Origin: Hetaerina americana
Lineage: Eukaryota; Arthropoda; Insecta; Odonata; Calopterygidae
Reading direction: 5' to 3'
Length of the DNA stretch: 64,000 nucleotides
Assembly: GCA_022747635.1 (NCBI GenBank)
Contig: JAKTNV010000618.1
Coordinates: forward strand, 1-64,000
The position numbers and the translations under genes were made by a program. The notes below the pieces were generated by a model that was given only the letters and a program-made list of their open reading frames with translations, was not told where the DNA came from and did not search any database. Numbering within the stretch: position 1 is the first letter of the stretch; every line of letters begins with the position of its first letter. Shown here one piece after another: positions 1 to 14,100 of this stretch.

Positions 1-239
1 TTTCATGGAAAAATGAGAAAAATTAATATTTCTAAAAATGAAATAAATGCCTCCTATACACCTCAAACATTCACTCTATAATGGAAGATTGTTGTTTTTC
101 GCAATATTTTTGAAATTTGGGCTCTTTTACTAACATTAACACTTGCGATGAGGCATCTTTTATGCTCATTTCTTGTCTTGAATGATTTATTCTGGGTTTT
201 ATTTTGTTTATTTGATGAAAATGAACAACAATAAACACC

Positions 240-262
240 ATGGAAACATTTTTGATGAGGCA
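240..262 (+). repeat. Truncated-monomer junction (shared with 15,704-15,726)
   Basis: After CACCATGGAAACATTTTT the sequence jumps straight to GATGAGGCATC, skipping the rest of one monomer and the start of the next. The identical junction occurs near 15,719. Both are followed by an AAAGGGCAC short monomer, so the deletion arose once and was copied with its surroundings. Confidence 0.8.
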
Positions 263-809
263 TCTTTTATGCTCATTTCTTGTCTTTAATGATTTATTCT
301 GGGTTTTATTTTGTTTATTTGATGAAAATGAACAACAATACACACCATGGAAACATTTTTGTTTGATTTGTGTCGAGTGAGAATTTCACCTAGAACCCAA
401 AGGGCACTTTTCATGGAAAAATGAGAAAAATTAAAATTTCTAAAAATGAAATAAATGCCTTCTATACACCTCAAACATTCACTCTTTAATTGAAGATTGT
501 TGTTTTTCGCGATATTTTTTGAAATTTTGGCTCTTTTACTAACCTTATCACTTGCGATGAGTCATCTTTTATGCTCATTTCTTGTCTTTAATGATTTATT
601 CTGGGTTTTATTTTGTTTATTTGATGAAAATGAACAACAATACACACCATGGAAACATTTTTGTTTGATTTGTGTCGAGTGAGAATTTCACCTAGAACCA
701 AAGGGGGGGGGGGTATTGGCACTTTTCATGGAAAAATGGGAAAATTTAAAATTTCTAAAAATGAAATAAATGCCTTCTATACACCTCAAACATTCACTCT
801 ATAATTGAA

Positions 810-837
810 GATTGTTAATTAATTAATTAAGATTGTT
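810..837 (+). repeat. AATT-insert satellite subfamily, first of 16 copies
   Basis: A 14-bp AATTAATTAATTAA insert lies between two copies of GATTGTT, as if a short AT tract was inserted with duplication of the flanking 7 bp, or arose by slippage. The AATT tract starts at 817, 2998, 6446, 10835, 14290, 19077, 20029, 23781, 24733, 26628, 27581, 28849, 31280, 32214, 33803 and 34201. No copy was seen downstream of 34.2 kb. The spacing repeats (952, 952 and 953 bp for three pairs), making it a clear marker of higher-order structure. Confidence 0.9.
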
Positions 838-3800
838 GTTTTTCGCGATATTTTTTGAAATTTGGGCTCTTTTACTAACATTAACACTTGCGATGAGGCA
901 TCTTTTATGCTCATTTCTTGTCTATAATAATTAATTCTGGGTTTTATTTTGTTTATTTGATGAAAATGAACAACAATACTCACCATGGAAACATTTTTGT
1001 TTGATTTGCGTCGAGTGAGAATTTTACCTAGAACCCAAAGGGGGGGGTATTGGCACTTTTCATGGAAAAATGAGAAAAATTAAAATTTCTAAAATGTAAT
1101 AAATGCCTTCTATACACCTGAAACATTCACTCTATAATGCATATTTTTTTTTTCGCGATATTTTTTGAAATTTGGGCTCATTTACCAACATTAACACTTG
1201 CGATGAGGCATCTTTTATGCTCATTTCTTGTCTTGAATGATTTATTCTGGGTTTTATTTTGTTTATTTGATGAAAATGAACAACAATAAACACCATGGAA
1301 ACATTTTTGTTTGATTTGTGTTGAGTGAGAATTTGACCTAGAACCCAAAGGGGGGGGTATTGGCACTTTTCATGGAAAAATGGGAAAAATTAAAATTTCT
1401 AAAAATGAAATAATTCCTCCTATACACCTTAACATTCACTCTATAATGGAAGATTGTTGTTTTTCGCAATATTTTTTGAAATTTGGGCTCTTTTACTAAC
1501 ATTAACACTTGCGATGAGGCATCTTTTATGCTCATTTCTTGTCTTTAATGATTTATTCTGGGTTTTATTTTGTTTATTTGATGAAAATGAACAACAATAC
1601 AAACCATGGAAACATTTTTGTTTGATTTGTGTCGAGTGAGAATTTCACCTAGAACCCAAAGGGCACTTTTCATGGAAAAATGAGAAAAATTATAATTTCT
1701 AAAAATGAAATAAATGCCTTCTATACACCTCAAACATTCACTCTATAATGGATGATTGTTGTTTTTCGCAATATTTTTTGAAATTTGGGCTCTTTTACTA
1801 ACATTAACACTTGCGTTGAGGCATCTTTTATGCTCATTTCTTGTCTTTAATGATTAATTCTGGGTTTTATTTTGTTTATTTGATGAAAATGATCAACAAT
1901 ACACACCATGGAAACATTTTTGTTTGATTTGTGTCGTGTGAGAATTTCACCTAGAACCCAAAGGGGGGGGTATTGGCACTTTTCATGGAAAAATGGGAAA
2001 ATTTAAAATTTCTAAAAATGAAATAAATGCCTTCTATACACCTCAAACATTCACTCTATAATTGAAGATTGTTGTTTTTCGCAATATTTTTTGAAATTTG
2101 GGCTCTTTTACTAACATTAACACTTGCGATGAGGCATCTTTTATGCTCATTTCTTGTCTTTAATGATTTATTCTGGGTTTTATTTTGTTTATTTGATGAA
2201 AATGAACAACAATACACAAGATGGAAACATTTTTCTTTGATTTGTGTCGAGTGAGAATTTCACCTAGAACCCAAAGGGCACTTTTCATGGAAAAATGAGA
2301 AAAATTATAATTTCTAAAAATGAAATAAATGCCTTCTATACACCTCAAACATTCACTCTATAATGGATGATTGTTGTTTTTCGCAATATTTTTTGAAATT
2401 TGGGCTCTTTAACTAACATTAACACTTGCGATGAGGCATCTTTTATGCTCATTTCTTGTCTTTAATGATTTATTCTGGGTTTTATTTTGTTTATTTGATG
2501 AAAATGATCAACAATACACACCATGGAAACATTTTTGTTTGATTTGTGTCGTGTGAGAATTTCACCACCCAAAGGGGGGGGTATTGGCACTTTTCATGGA
2601 AAAATGAGAAAAATTAATATTTCTAAAAATGAAAAAAATGCCTCCTATACACCTCAAACATTCACTCTATAATGAAAGATTGTAGTTTTTTGCGATATTT
2701 TTTGAAATTTGGGCTCTTTTACTAACATTAACACTTGCGATGAGGCATCTTTTATGCTCATTTCTTGTCTTTAATGATTTATTCTGGGTTTTATTTTATT
2801 TATTTGTTGAAAATGAACAACAATACACACCATGGAAACATTTTTGTTTGATTTGTGTCGAGTGAGAATTTCACCTAGAACCCAAAGGGGGGGGTATTGG
2901 CACTTTTCATGGAAAAATGAGAAAAATTATAATTTCTAAAAATGAAATAAATGCCTTCTATACACCTCAAACATTCACTCTATAATTGAAGATTGTTAAT
3001 TAATTAATTAAGATTGTTGTTTTTCGCGATATTTTTTGAAATTTGGGCTCTTTTACTAACATTAACACTTGCGATGAGGCATCTTTTATGCTCATTTCTT
3101 GTCTATAATAATTAATTCTGGGTTTTATTTTGTTTATTTGATGAAAATGAACAACAATACTCACCATGGAAACATTTTTGTTTGATTTGCGTCGAGTGAG
3201 AATTTTACCTAGAACCCAAAGGGGGGGGGTATTGGCACTTTTCATGGAAAAATGAGAAAAATTAAAATTTCTAAAAATGTAATAAATGCCTTCTATACAC
3301 CTGAAACATTCACTCTATAATGCATATTTTTTTTTTCGCGATATTTTTTGAAATTTGGGCTCATTTACCAACATTAACACTTGCGATGAGGCATCTTTTA
3401 TGCTCATTTCTTGTCTTGAATGATTTATTCTGGGTTTTATTTTGTTTATTTGATGAAAATGAACAACAATAAACACCATGGAAACATTTTTGTTTGATTT
3501 GTGTTGAGTGAGAATTTGACCTAGAACCCAAAGGGGGGGGTATTGGCACTTTTCATGGAAAAATGGGAAAAATTAAAATTTCTAAAAATGAAATAATTCC
3601 TCCTATACACCTTAACATTCACTCTATAATGGAAGATTGTTGTTTTTCGCAATATTTTTTGAAATTTGGGCTCTTTTACTAACATTAACACTTGCGATGA
3701 GGCATCTTTTATGCTCATTTCTTGTCTTTAATGATTTATTCTGGGTTTTATTTTGTTTATTTGATGAAAATGAACAACAATACAAACCATGGAAACATTT

Positions 3801-5190
3801 TTGTTTGATTTGTGTCGAGTGAGAATTTCACCTAGAACCCAAAGGGCACTTTTCATGGAAAAATGAGAAAAATTATAATTTCTAAAAATGAAATAAATGC
3901 CTTCTATACACCTCAAACATTCACTCTATAATGGATGATTGTTGTTTTTCGCAATATTTTTTGAAATTTGGGCTCTTTTACTAACATTAACACTTGCGTT
4001 GAGGCATCTTTTATGCTCATTTCTTGTCTTTAATGATTAATTCTGGGTTTTATTTTGTTTATTTGATGAAAATGATCAACAATACACACCATGGAAACAT
4101 TTTTGTTTGATTTGTGTCGTGTGAGAATTTCACCTAGAACCCAAAGGGGGGGGTATTGGCACTTTTCATGGAAAAATGGGAAAATTTAAAATTTCTAAAA
4201 ATGAAATAAATGCCTTCTATACACCTCAAACATTCACTCTATAATTGAAGATTGTTGTTTTTCGCAATATTTTTTGAAATTTGGGCTCTTTTACTAACAT
4301 TAACACTTGCGATGAGGCATCTTTTATGCTCATTTCTTGTCTTTAATGATTTATTCTGGGTTTTATTTTGTTTATTTGATGAAAATGAACAACAATACAC
4401 AAGATGGAAACATTTTTCTTTGATTTGTGTCGAGTGAGAATTTCACCTAGAACCCAAAGGGCACTTTTCATGGAAAAATGAGAAAAATTATAATTTCTAA
4501 AAATGAAATAAATGCCTTCTATACACCTCAAACATTCACTCTATAATGGATGATTGTTGTTTTTCGCAATATTTTTTGAAATTTGGGCTCTTTAACTAAC
4601 ATTAACACTTGCGATGAGGCATCTTTTATGCTCATTTCTTGTCTTTAATGATTTATTCTGGGTTTTATTTTGTTTATTTGATGAAAATGATCAACAATAC
4701 ACACCATGGAAACATTTTTGTTTGATTTGTGTCGTGTGAGAATTTCACCTAGAACCCAAAGGGGGGGGTATTGGCACTTTTCATGGAAAAATGAGAAAAA
4801 TTAATATTTCTAAAAATGAAAAAAATGCCTCCTATACACCTCAAACATTCACTCTATAATGAAAGATTGTAGTTTTTTGCGATATTTTTTGAAATTTGGG
4901 CTCTTTTACTAACATTAACACTTGCGATGAGGCATCTTTTATGCTCATTTCTTGTCTTTAATGATTTATTCTGGGTTTTATTTTATTTATTTGTTGAAAA
5001 TGAACAACAATACACACCATGGAAACATTTTTGTTTGATTTGTGTCGAGTGAGAATTTCACCTAGAACCCAAAGGGGGGGGTATTGGCACTTTTCATGGA
5101 AAAATGAGAAAAATTATAATTTCTAAAAATGAAATAAATGCCTCCTATACACCTCAAACATTCACTCTTTAATGGAAGATTGTTGTTTTT
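820..5190 (+). repeat. Higher-order duplication, offset about 2.18 kb
   Basis: The seven-monomer block at about 0.82-3.0 kb is repeated at about 3.0-5.19 kb with an offset of 2,181-2,183 bp. Diagnostic shared variants include the AATT insert (817 and 2998), the TGCATATTTTTT monomer, the AAAGGGCAC short monomers and the ACAAGATGG variant (near 2,217 and 4,400). Near identity suggests recent unequal exchange or segmental duplication. Confidence 0.88.
1097..1156 (+). repeat. TGCAT/poly-T satellite subfamily, first copy
   Basis: This variant reads ATGTAATAAATG instead of ATGAAATAAATG, ACCTGAAACATTC instead of ACCTCAAACATTC, and ATAATGCAT followed by a long T tract before CGCGATA. It usually lies in the monomer directly after an AATT-insert monomer (for example near 3,280, 6,730, 11,115, 14,570, 19,360, 24,060, 29,130 and 34,480), so the two travel as a dimer. 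I did not see it beyond about 34.6 kb. Confidence 0.85.
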
Positions 5191-8100
5191 CGCAATATTT
5201 TTTGAAATTTGGGCTCTTTTACTAACATTAACACTTGCGATGAGGCATCTTTTATGCTCATTTCTTGTCTTTTATGATTAATTCTGGGTTTTATTTTGTT
5301 TATTTGATGAAAATGATCAACAATACACACCATGGAAACATTTTTGTTTGATTTGTGTCGTGTGAGAATTTCACCTAAAACCCAAAGGGGGGGGTATTGG
5401 CACTTTTCATGGAAAAATGAGAAAAATTAAAATTACTAAAAATGAAATAAATGCCTCCTATACACCTCAAACATTCACTCTATAATTGAAGATTGTTGTT
5501 TTTCGCGATATTTTTTGAAATTTGGGCTCTTTTACTAACATTAACACTTGCGATGAGGCATCTTTTATGCTCATTTCTTGTCTTTAATGATTAATTCTGG
5601 GTTTTATTTTGTTTATTTGATGAAAATGAACAACAATACACACCATGGAAACATTTTTGTTAGATTTGTGTCGAGTGAGAATTTCACCTAGAACCCAAAG
5701 GGGGGGGTATTGGCACTTTTCATGGAAAAATGAGAAAAATTAAAATTTCTAAAAATGAAATAAATGCCTCCTATACACCTCAAACATTCACTCTATAATG
5801 GAAGATTGTAGTTTTTTGCGATATTTTTTTAAATTTGGGCTCTTTTACTAACATTAACACTTGCGATGAGGCATCTTTTATGCTCATTTCTTGTCTTTAA
5901 TGATTTATTCTGGGTTTTATTTTATTTATTTAATGAAATTGAACAACAATACACACCATGGAAACATTTTTGTTTGATATGTGTCGAGTGAGAATTTCAC
6001 CTAGAACCCAAAGGGGGGGGTATTGGCACTTTTCATGGAAAAATGAGAAAAATTAAAATTTCTAAAAATGAAATAAATGCCTTCTATACACCTCAAACAT
6101 TCACTCTATAATTGAAGATTGTTGTTTTTCGCGATATTATTTGAAATTTTGGCTCTTTTACTAACATTAACACTTGCGATGAGTCATCTTTTATGCTCAT
6201 TTCTTGTCTTTAATGATTAATTCTGGGTTTTATTTTGTTTATTTGATGAAAATGAACAACAATACACACCATGGAAACATTTTTGTTTGATTTGTGTCGA
6301 GTGAGAATTTCACCTAGAACCCAAAGGGGGGGGGGGGGGGGGTATTGGCACTTTTCATGGAAAAATGGGAAAATTTAAAATTTCTAAAAATGAAATAAAT
6401 GCCTTCTATACACCTCAAACATTCACTCTATAATTGAAGATTGTTAATTAATTAATTAAGATTGTTGTTTTTCGCGATATTTTTTGAAATTTGGGCTTTT
6501 TTACTAACATTAACACTTGCGATGAGGCATCTTTTATGCTCATTTCTTGTCTATAATAATTAAATCTGGGTTTTATTTTGTTTATTTGATGAAAATGAAC
6601 AACAATACTCACCATGGAAACATTTTTGTTTGATTTGCGTCGAGTGAGAATTTTACCTAGAACCCAAAGGGGGGGGGGGGTATTGGCACTTTTCATGGAA
6701 AAATGAGAAAAATTAAAATTTCTAAAAATGTAATAAATGCCTTCTATACACCTGAAACATTCACTCTATAATGCATTTTTTTTTTCGCGATATTTTTTGA
6801 AATTTGGGCTCTTTTACCAACATTAACACTTGCGATGAGGCATCTTTTATGCTCATTTCTTGTCTTGAATGATTAATTCTGGGTTTTATTTTGTTTATTT
6901 GATGAAAATGAACAACAATAAACACCATGGAAACATTTTTGTTTGATTTGTGTTGAGTGAGAATTTGACCTAGAACCCAAAGGGGGGGGTATTGGCACTT
7001 TTCATGGAAAAATGGGAAAAATTATAATTTCTAAAAATGAAATAATTCCTCCTATACACCTTAACATTCACTCTATAATGGAAGATTGTTGTTTTTCGCA
7101 ATATTTTTTGAAATTTGGGCTCTTTTACTAACATTAACACTTGCGATGAGGCATCTTTTATGCTCATTTCTTGTCTTTAATGATTTATTCTGGGTTTTAT
7201 TTTGTTTATTTCATGAAAATGAACAACAATACACACCATGGAAACATTTTTGTTTGATTTGTGTCGAGTGAGAATTTCACCTAGAACCCAAAAGGGGGGG
7301 TATTGGCACTTTTCATGGAAAAATGAGAAAAATTAATATTTCTAAAAATGAAAAAAATGCCTCCTATACACCTCAAACATTCACTCTATAATGAAAGATT
7401 GTAGTTTTTTGCGATATTTTTTGAAATTTGGGCTCTTTTACTAACATTAACACTTGCGATGAGGCATCTTTTATGCTCATTTCTTGTCTTTAATGATTTA
7501 TTCTGGGTTTTATTTTATTTATTTGTTGAAAATGAACAACAATACACACCATGGAAACATTTTTGTTTGATTTGTGTCGAGTGAGAATTTCACCTAGAAC
7601 CCAAAGGGGGGGGTATTGGCACTTTTCATTGAAAAATGAGAAAAATTATAATTTCTAAAAATGAAATAAATGCCTCCTATACACCTCAAACATTCACTCT
7701 TTAATGGAAGATTGTTGTTTTTCGCAATATTTTTTGAAATTTGGGCTCTTTTACTAACATTAACACTTGCGATGAGGCATCTTTTATGCTCATTTCTTGT
7801 CTTTAATGATTTATTCTGGGTTTTATTTTGTTTATTTGATGAAAATGAACAACAATACACAAGATGGAAACATTTTTCTTTGATTTGTGTCGAGTGAGAA
7901 TTTCACCTAGAACCCAAAGGGCACTTTTCATGGAAAAATGAGAAAAATTATAATTTCTAAAAATGAAATAAATGCCTTCTATACACCTCAAACATTCACT
8001 CTATAATGGATGATTGTTGTTTTTCGCAATATTTTTTGAAATTTGGGCTCTTTAACTAACATTAACACTTGCGATGAGGCATCTTTTATGCTCATTTCAT

Positions 8101-11100
8101 GTCTTTAATGATTTATTCTGGGTTTTATTTTGTTTATTTGATGAAAATGATCAACAATACACACCATGGAAACATTTTTGTTTGATTTGTGTCGTGTGAG
8201 AATTTCACCTAGAACCCAAAGGGGGGGGTATTGGCACTTTTCATGGAAAAATGAGAAAAATTAATATTTCTAAAAATGAAAAAAATGCCTCCTATACACC
8301 TCAAACATTCACTCTATAATGAAAGATTGTAGTTTTTTGCGATATTTTTTGAAATTTGGGCTCTTTTACTAACATTAACACTTGCGATGAGGCATCTTTT
8401 ATGCTCATTTCTTGTCTTTAATGATTTATTCTGGGTTTTATTTTATTTATTTGTTGAAAATGAACAACAATACACACCATGGAAACATTTTTGTTTGATT
8501 TGTGTCGAGTGAGAATTTCACCTAGAACCCAAAGGGGGGGTATTGGCACTTTTCATGGAAAAATGAGAAAAATTATAATTTCTAAAAATGAAATAAATGC
8601 CTCCTATACACCTCAAACATTCACTCTTTAATGGAAGATTGTTGTTTTTCGCAATATTTTTTGAAATTTGGGCTCTTTTACTAACATTAACACTTGCGAT
8701 GAGGCATCTTTTATGCTCATTTCTTGTCTTTAATGATTTATTCTGGGTTTTATTTTGTTTATTTGATGAAAATGAACAACAATACACAAGATGGAAACAT
8801 TTTTCTTTGATTTGTGTCGAGTGAGAATTTCACCTAGAACCCAAAGGGCACTTTTCATGGAAAAATGAGAAAAATTATAATTTCTAAAAATGAAATAAAT
8901 GCCTTCTATACACCTCAAACATTCACTCTATAATGGATGATTGTTGTTTTTCGCAATATTTTTTGAAATTTGGGCTCTTTAACTAACATTAACACTTGCG
9001 ATGAGGCATCTTTTATGCTCATTTCTTGTCTTTAATGATTTATTCTGGGTTTTATTTTGTTTATTTGATGAAAATGATCAACAATACACACCATGGAAAC
9101 ATTTTTGTTTGATTTGTGTCGTGTGAGAATTTCACCTAGAACCCAAAGGGGGGGGTATTGGCACTTTTCATGGAAAAATGAGAAAAATTAATATTTCTAA
9201 AAATGAAAAAAATGCCTCCTATACACCTCAAACATTCACTCTATAATGAAAGATTGTAGTTTTTTGCGATATTTTTTGAAATTTGGGCTCTTTTACTAAC
9301 ATTAACACTTGCGATGAGGCATCTTTTATGCTCATTTCTTGTCTTTAATGATTTATTCTGGGTTTTATTTTATTTATTTGTTGAAAATGAACAACAATAC
9401 ACACCATGGAAACATTTTTGTTTGATTTGTGTCGAGTGAGAATTTCACCTAGAACCCAAAGGGGGGGGTATTGGCACTTTTCATGGAAAAATGAGAAAAA
9501 TTATAATTTCTAAAAATGAAATAAATGCCTCCTATACACCTCAAACATTCACTCTTTAATGGAAGATTGTTGTTTTTCGCAATATTTTTTGAAATTTGGG
9601 CTCTTTTACTAACATTAACACTTGCGATGAGGCATCTTTTATGCTCATTTCTTGTCTTTAATGATTAATTCTGGGTTTTATTTTGTTTATTTGATGAAAA
9701 TGATCAACAATACACACCATGGAAACATTTTTGTTTGATTTGTGTCGTGTGAGAATTTCACCTAAAACCCAAAGGGGGGGGTATTGGCACTTTTCATGGA
9801 AAAATGAGAAAAATTAAAATTACTAAAAATGAAATAAATGCCTCCTATACACCTCAAACATTCACTCTATAATTGAAGATTGTTGTTTTTCGCGATATTT
9901 TTTGAAATTTGGGCTCTTTTACTAACATTAACACTTGCGATGAGGCATCTTTTATGCTCATTTCTTGTCTTTAATGATTAATTCTGGGTTTTATTTTGTT
10001 TATTTGATGAAAATGAACAACAATACACACCATGGAAACATTTTTGTTAGATTTGTGTCGAGTGAGAATTTCACCTAGAACCCAAAGGGGGGGGTATTGG
10101 CACTTTTCATGGAAAAATGAGAAAAATTAAAATTTCTAAAAATGAAATAAATGCCTCCTATACACCTCAAACATTCACTCTATAATGGAAGATTGTAGTT
10201 TTTTGCGATATTTTTTTAAATTTGGGCTCTTTTACTAACATTAACACTTGCGATGAGGCATCTTTTATGCTCATTTCTTGTCTTTAATGATTTATTCTGG
10301 GTTTTATTTTATTTATTTAATGAAATTGAACAACAATACACACCATGGAAACATTTTTGTTTGATATGTGTCGAGTGAGAATTTCACCTAGAACCCAAAG
10401 GGGGGGGTATTGGCACTTTTCATGGAAAAATGAGAAAAATTAAAATTTCTAAAAATGAAATAAATGCCTTCTATACACCTCAAACATTCACTCTATAATT
10501 GAAGATTGTTGTTTTTCGCGATATTATTTGAAATTTTGGCTCTTTTACTAACATTAACACTTGCGATGAGTCATCTTTTATGCTCATTTCTTGTCTTTAA
10601 TGATTAATTCTGGGTTTTATTTTGTTTATTTGATGAAAATGAACAACAATACACACCATGGAAACATTTTTGTTTGATTTGTGTCGAGTGAGAATTTCAC
10701 CTAGAACCCAAAGGGGGGGGGGGGGGGGGGGTATTGGCACTTTTCATGGAAAAATGGGAAAATTTAAAATTTCTAAAAATGAAATAAATGCCTTCTATAC
10801 ACCTCAAACATTCACTCTATAATTGAAGATTGTTAATTAATTAATTAAGATTGTTGTTTTTCGCGATATTTTTTGAAATTTGGGCTTTTTTACTAACATT
10901 AACACTTGCGATGAGGCATCTTTTATGCTCATTTCTTGTCTATAATAATTAAATCTGGGTTTTATTTTGTTTATTTGATGAAAATGAACAACAATACTCA
11001 CCATGGAAACATTTTTGTTTGATTTGCGTCGAGTGAGAATTTTACCTAGAACCCAAAGGGGGGGGGTATTGGCACTTTTCATGGAAAAATGAGAAAAATT

Positions 11101-14100
11101 AAAATTTCTAAAAATGTAATAAATGCCTTCTATACACCTGAAACATTCACTCTATAATGCATTTTTTTTTTTCGCGATATTTTTTGAAATTTGGGCTCTT
11201 TTACCAACATTAACACTTGCGATGAGGCATCTTTTATGCTCATTTCTTGTCTCGAATGATTAATTCTGGGTTTTATTTTGTTTATTTGATGAAAATGAAC
11301 AACAATAAACACCATGGAAACATTTTTGTTTGATTTGTGTTGAGTGAGAATTTGACCTAGAACCCAAAGGGGGGGGTATTGGCACTTTTCATGGAAAAAT
11401 GGGAAAAATTATAATTTCTAAAAATGAAATAATTCCTCCTATACACCTTAACATTCACTCTATAATGGAAGATTGTTGTTTTTCGCAATATTTTTTGAAA
11501 TTTGGGCTCTTTTACTAACATTAACACTTGCGATGAGGCATCTTTTATGCTCATTTCTTGTCTTTAATGATTTATTCTGGGTTTTATTTTGTTTATTTCA
11601 TGAAAATGAACAACAATACACACCATGGAAACATTTTTGTTTGATTTGTGTCGAGTGAGAATTTCACCTAGAACCCAAAAGGGGGGGTATTGGCACTTTT
11701 CATGGAAAAATGAGAAAAATTAATATTTCTAAAAATGAAAAAAATGCCTCCTATACACCTCAAACATTCACTCTATAATGAAAGATTGTAGTTTTTTGCG
11801 ATATTTTTTGAAATTTGGGCTCTTTTACTAACATTAACACTTGCGATGAGGCATCTTTTATGCTCATTTCTTGTCTTTAATGATTTATTCTGGGTTTTAT
11901 TTTATTTATTTGTTGAAAATGAACAACAATACACACCATGGAAACATTTTTGTTTGATTTGTGTCGAGTGAGAATTTCACCTAGAACCCAAAGGGGGGGG
12001 TATTGGCACTTTTCATGGAAAAATGAGAAAAATTATAATTTCTAAAAATGAAATAAATGCCTCCTATACACCTCAAACATTCACTCTTTAATGGAAGATT
12101 GTTGTTTTTCGCAATATTTTTTGAAATTTGGGCTCTTTTACTAACATTAACACTTGCGATGAGGCATCTTTTATGCTCATTTCTTGTCTTTAATGATTTA
12201 TTCTGGGTTTTATTTTGTTTATTTGATGAAAATGAACAACAATACACAAGATGGAAACATTTTTCTTTGATTTGTGTCGAGTGAGAATTTCACCTAGAAC
12301 CCAAAGGGCACTTTTCATGGAAAAATGAGAAAAATTATAATTTCTAAAAATGAAATAAATGCCTTCTATACACCTCAAACATTCACTCTATAATGGATGA
12401 TTGTTGTTTTTCGCAATATTTTTTGAAATTTGGGCTCTTTAACTAACATTAACACTTGCGATGAGGCATCTTTTATGCTCATTTCTTGTCTTTAATGATT
12501 TATTCTGGGTTTTATTTTGTTTATTTGATGAAAATGATCAACAATACACACCATGGAAACATTTTTGTTTGATTTGTGTCGTGTGAGAATTTCACCTAGA
12601 ACCCAAAGGGGGGGGTATTGGCACTTTTCATGGAAAAATGAGAAAAATTAATATTTCTAAAAATGAAAAAAATGCCTCCTATACACCTCAAACATTCACT
12701 CTATAATGAAAGATTGTAGTTTTTTGCGATATTTTTTGAAATTTGGGCTCTTTTACTAACATTAAAACTTGCGATGAGGCATCTTTTATGCTCATTTCTT
12801 GTCTTTAATGATTTATTCTGGGTTTTATTTTATTTATTTGTTGAAAATGAACAACAATACACACCATGGAAACATTTTTGTTTGATTTGTGTCGAGTGAG
12901 AATTTCACCTAGAACCCAAAGGGGGGGTATTGGCACTTTTCATGGAAAAATGAGAAAAATTATAATTTCTAAAAATGAAATAAATGCCTCCTATACACCT
13001 CAAACATTCACTCTTTAATGGAAGATTGTTGTTTTTCGCAATATTTTTTGAAATTTGGGCTCTTTTACTAACATTAACACTTGCGATGAGGCATCTTTTA
13101 TGCTCATTTCTTGTCTTTAATGATTAATTCTGGGTTTTATTTTGTTTATTTGATGAAAATGATCAACAATACACACCATGGAAACATTTTTGTTTGATTT
13201 GTGTCGTGTGAGAATTTCACCTAAAACCCAAAGGGGGGGGTATTGGCACTTTTCATGGAAAAATGAGAAAAATTAAAATTTCTAAAAATGAAATAAATGC
13301 CTCCTATACACCTCAAACATTCACTCTATAATTGAAGATTGTTGTTTTTCGCGATATTTTTTGAAATTTGGGCTCTTTTACTAACATTAACACTTGCGAT
13401 GAGGCATCTTTTATGCTCATTTCTTGTCTTTAATGATTAATTCTGGGTTTTATTTTGTTTATTTGATGAAAATGAACAACAATACACACCATGGAAACAT
13501 TTTTGTTAGATTTCTGTCGAGTGAGAATTTCACCTAGAACCCAAAGGGGGGGGTATTGGCACTTTTCATGGAAAAATGAGAAAAATTAAAATTTCTAAAA
13601 ATGAAATAAATGCCTCCTATACACCTCAAACATTCACTCTATAATGGAAGATTGTAGTTTTTTGCGATATTTTTTTAAATTTGGGCTCTTTTACTAACAT
13701 TAACACTTGCGATGAGGCATCTTTTATGCTCATTTCTTGTCTTTAATGATTTATTCTGGGTTTTATTTTATTTATTTAATGAAATTGAACAACAATACAC
13801 ACCATGGAAACATTTTTGTTTGATATGTGTCGAGTGAGAATTTCACCTAGAACCCAAAGGGGGGGGTATTGGCACTTTTCATGGAAAAATGAGAAAAATT
13901 AAAATTTCTAAAAATGAAATAAATGCCTTCTATACACCTCAAACATTCACTCTATAATTGAAGATTGTTGTTTTTCGCGATATTATTTGAAATTTTGGCT
14001 CTTTTACTAACATTAACACTTGCGATGAGTCATCTTTTATGCTCATTTCTTGTCTTTAATGATTAATTCTGGGTTTTATTTTGTTTATTTGATGAAAATG

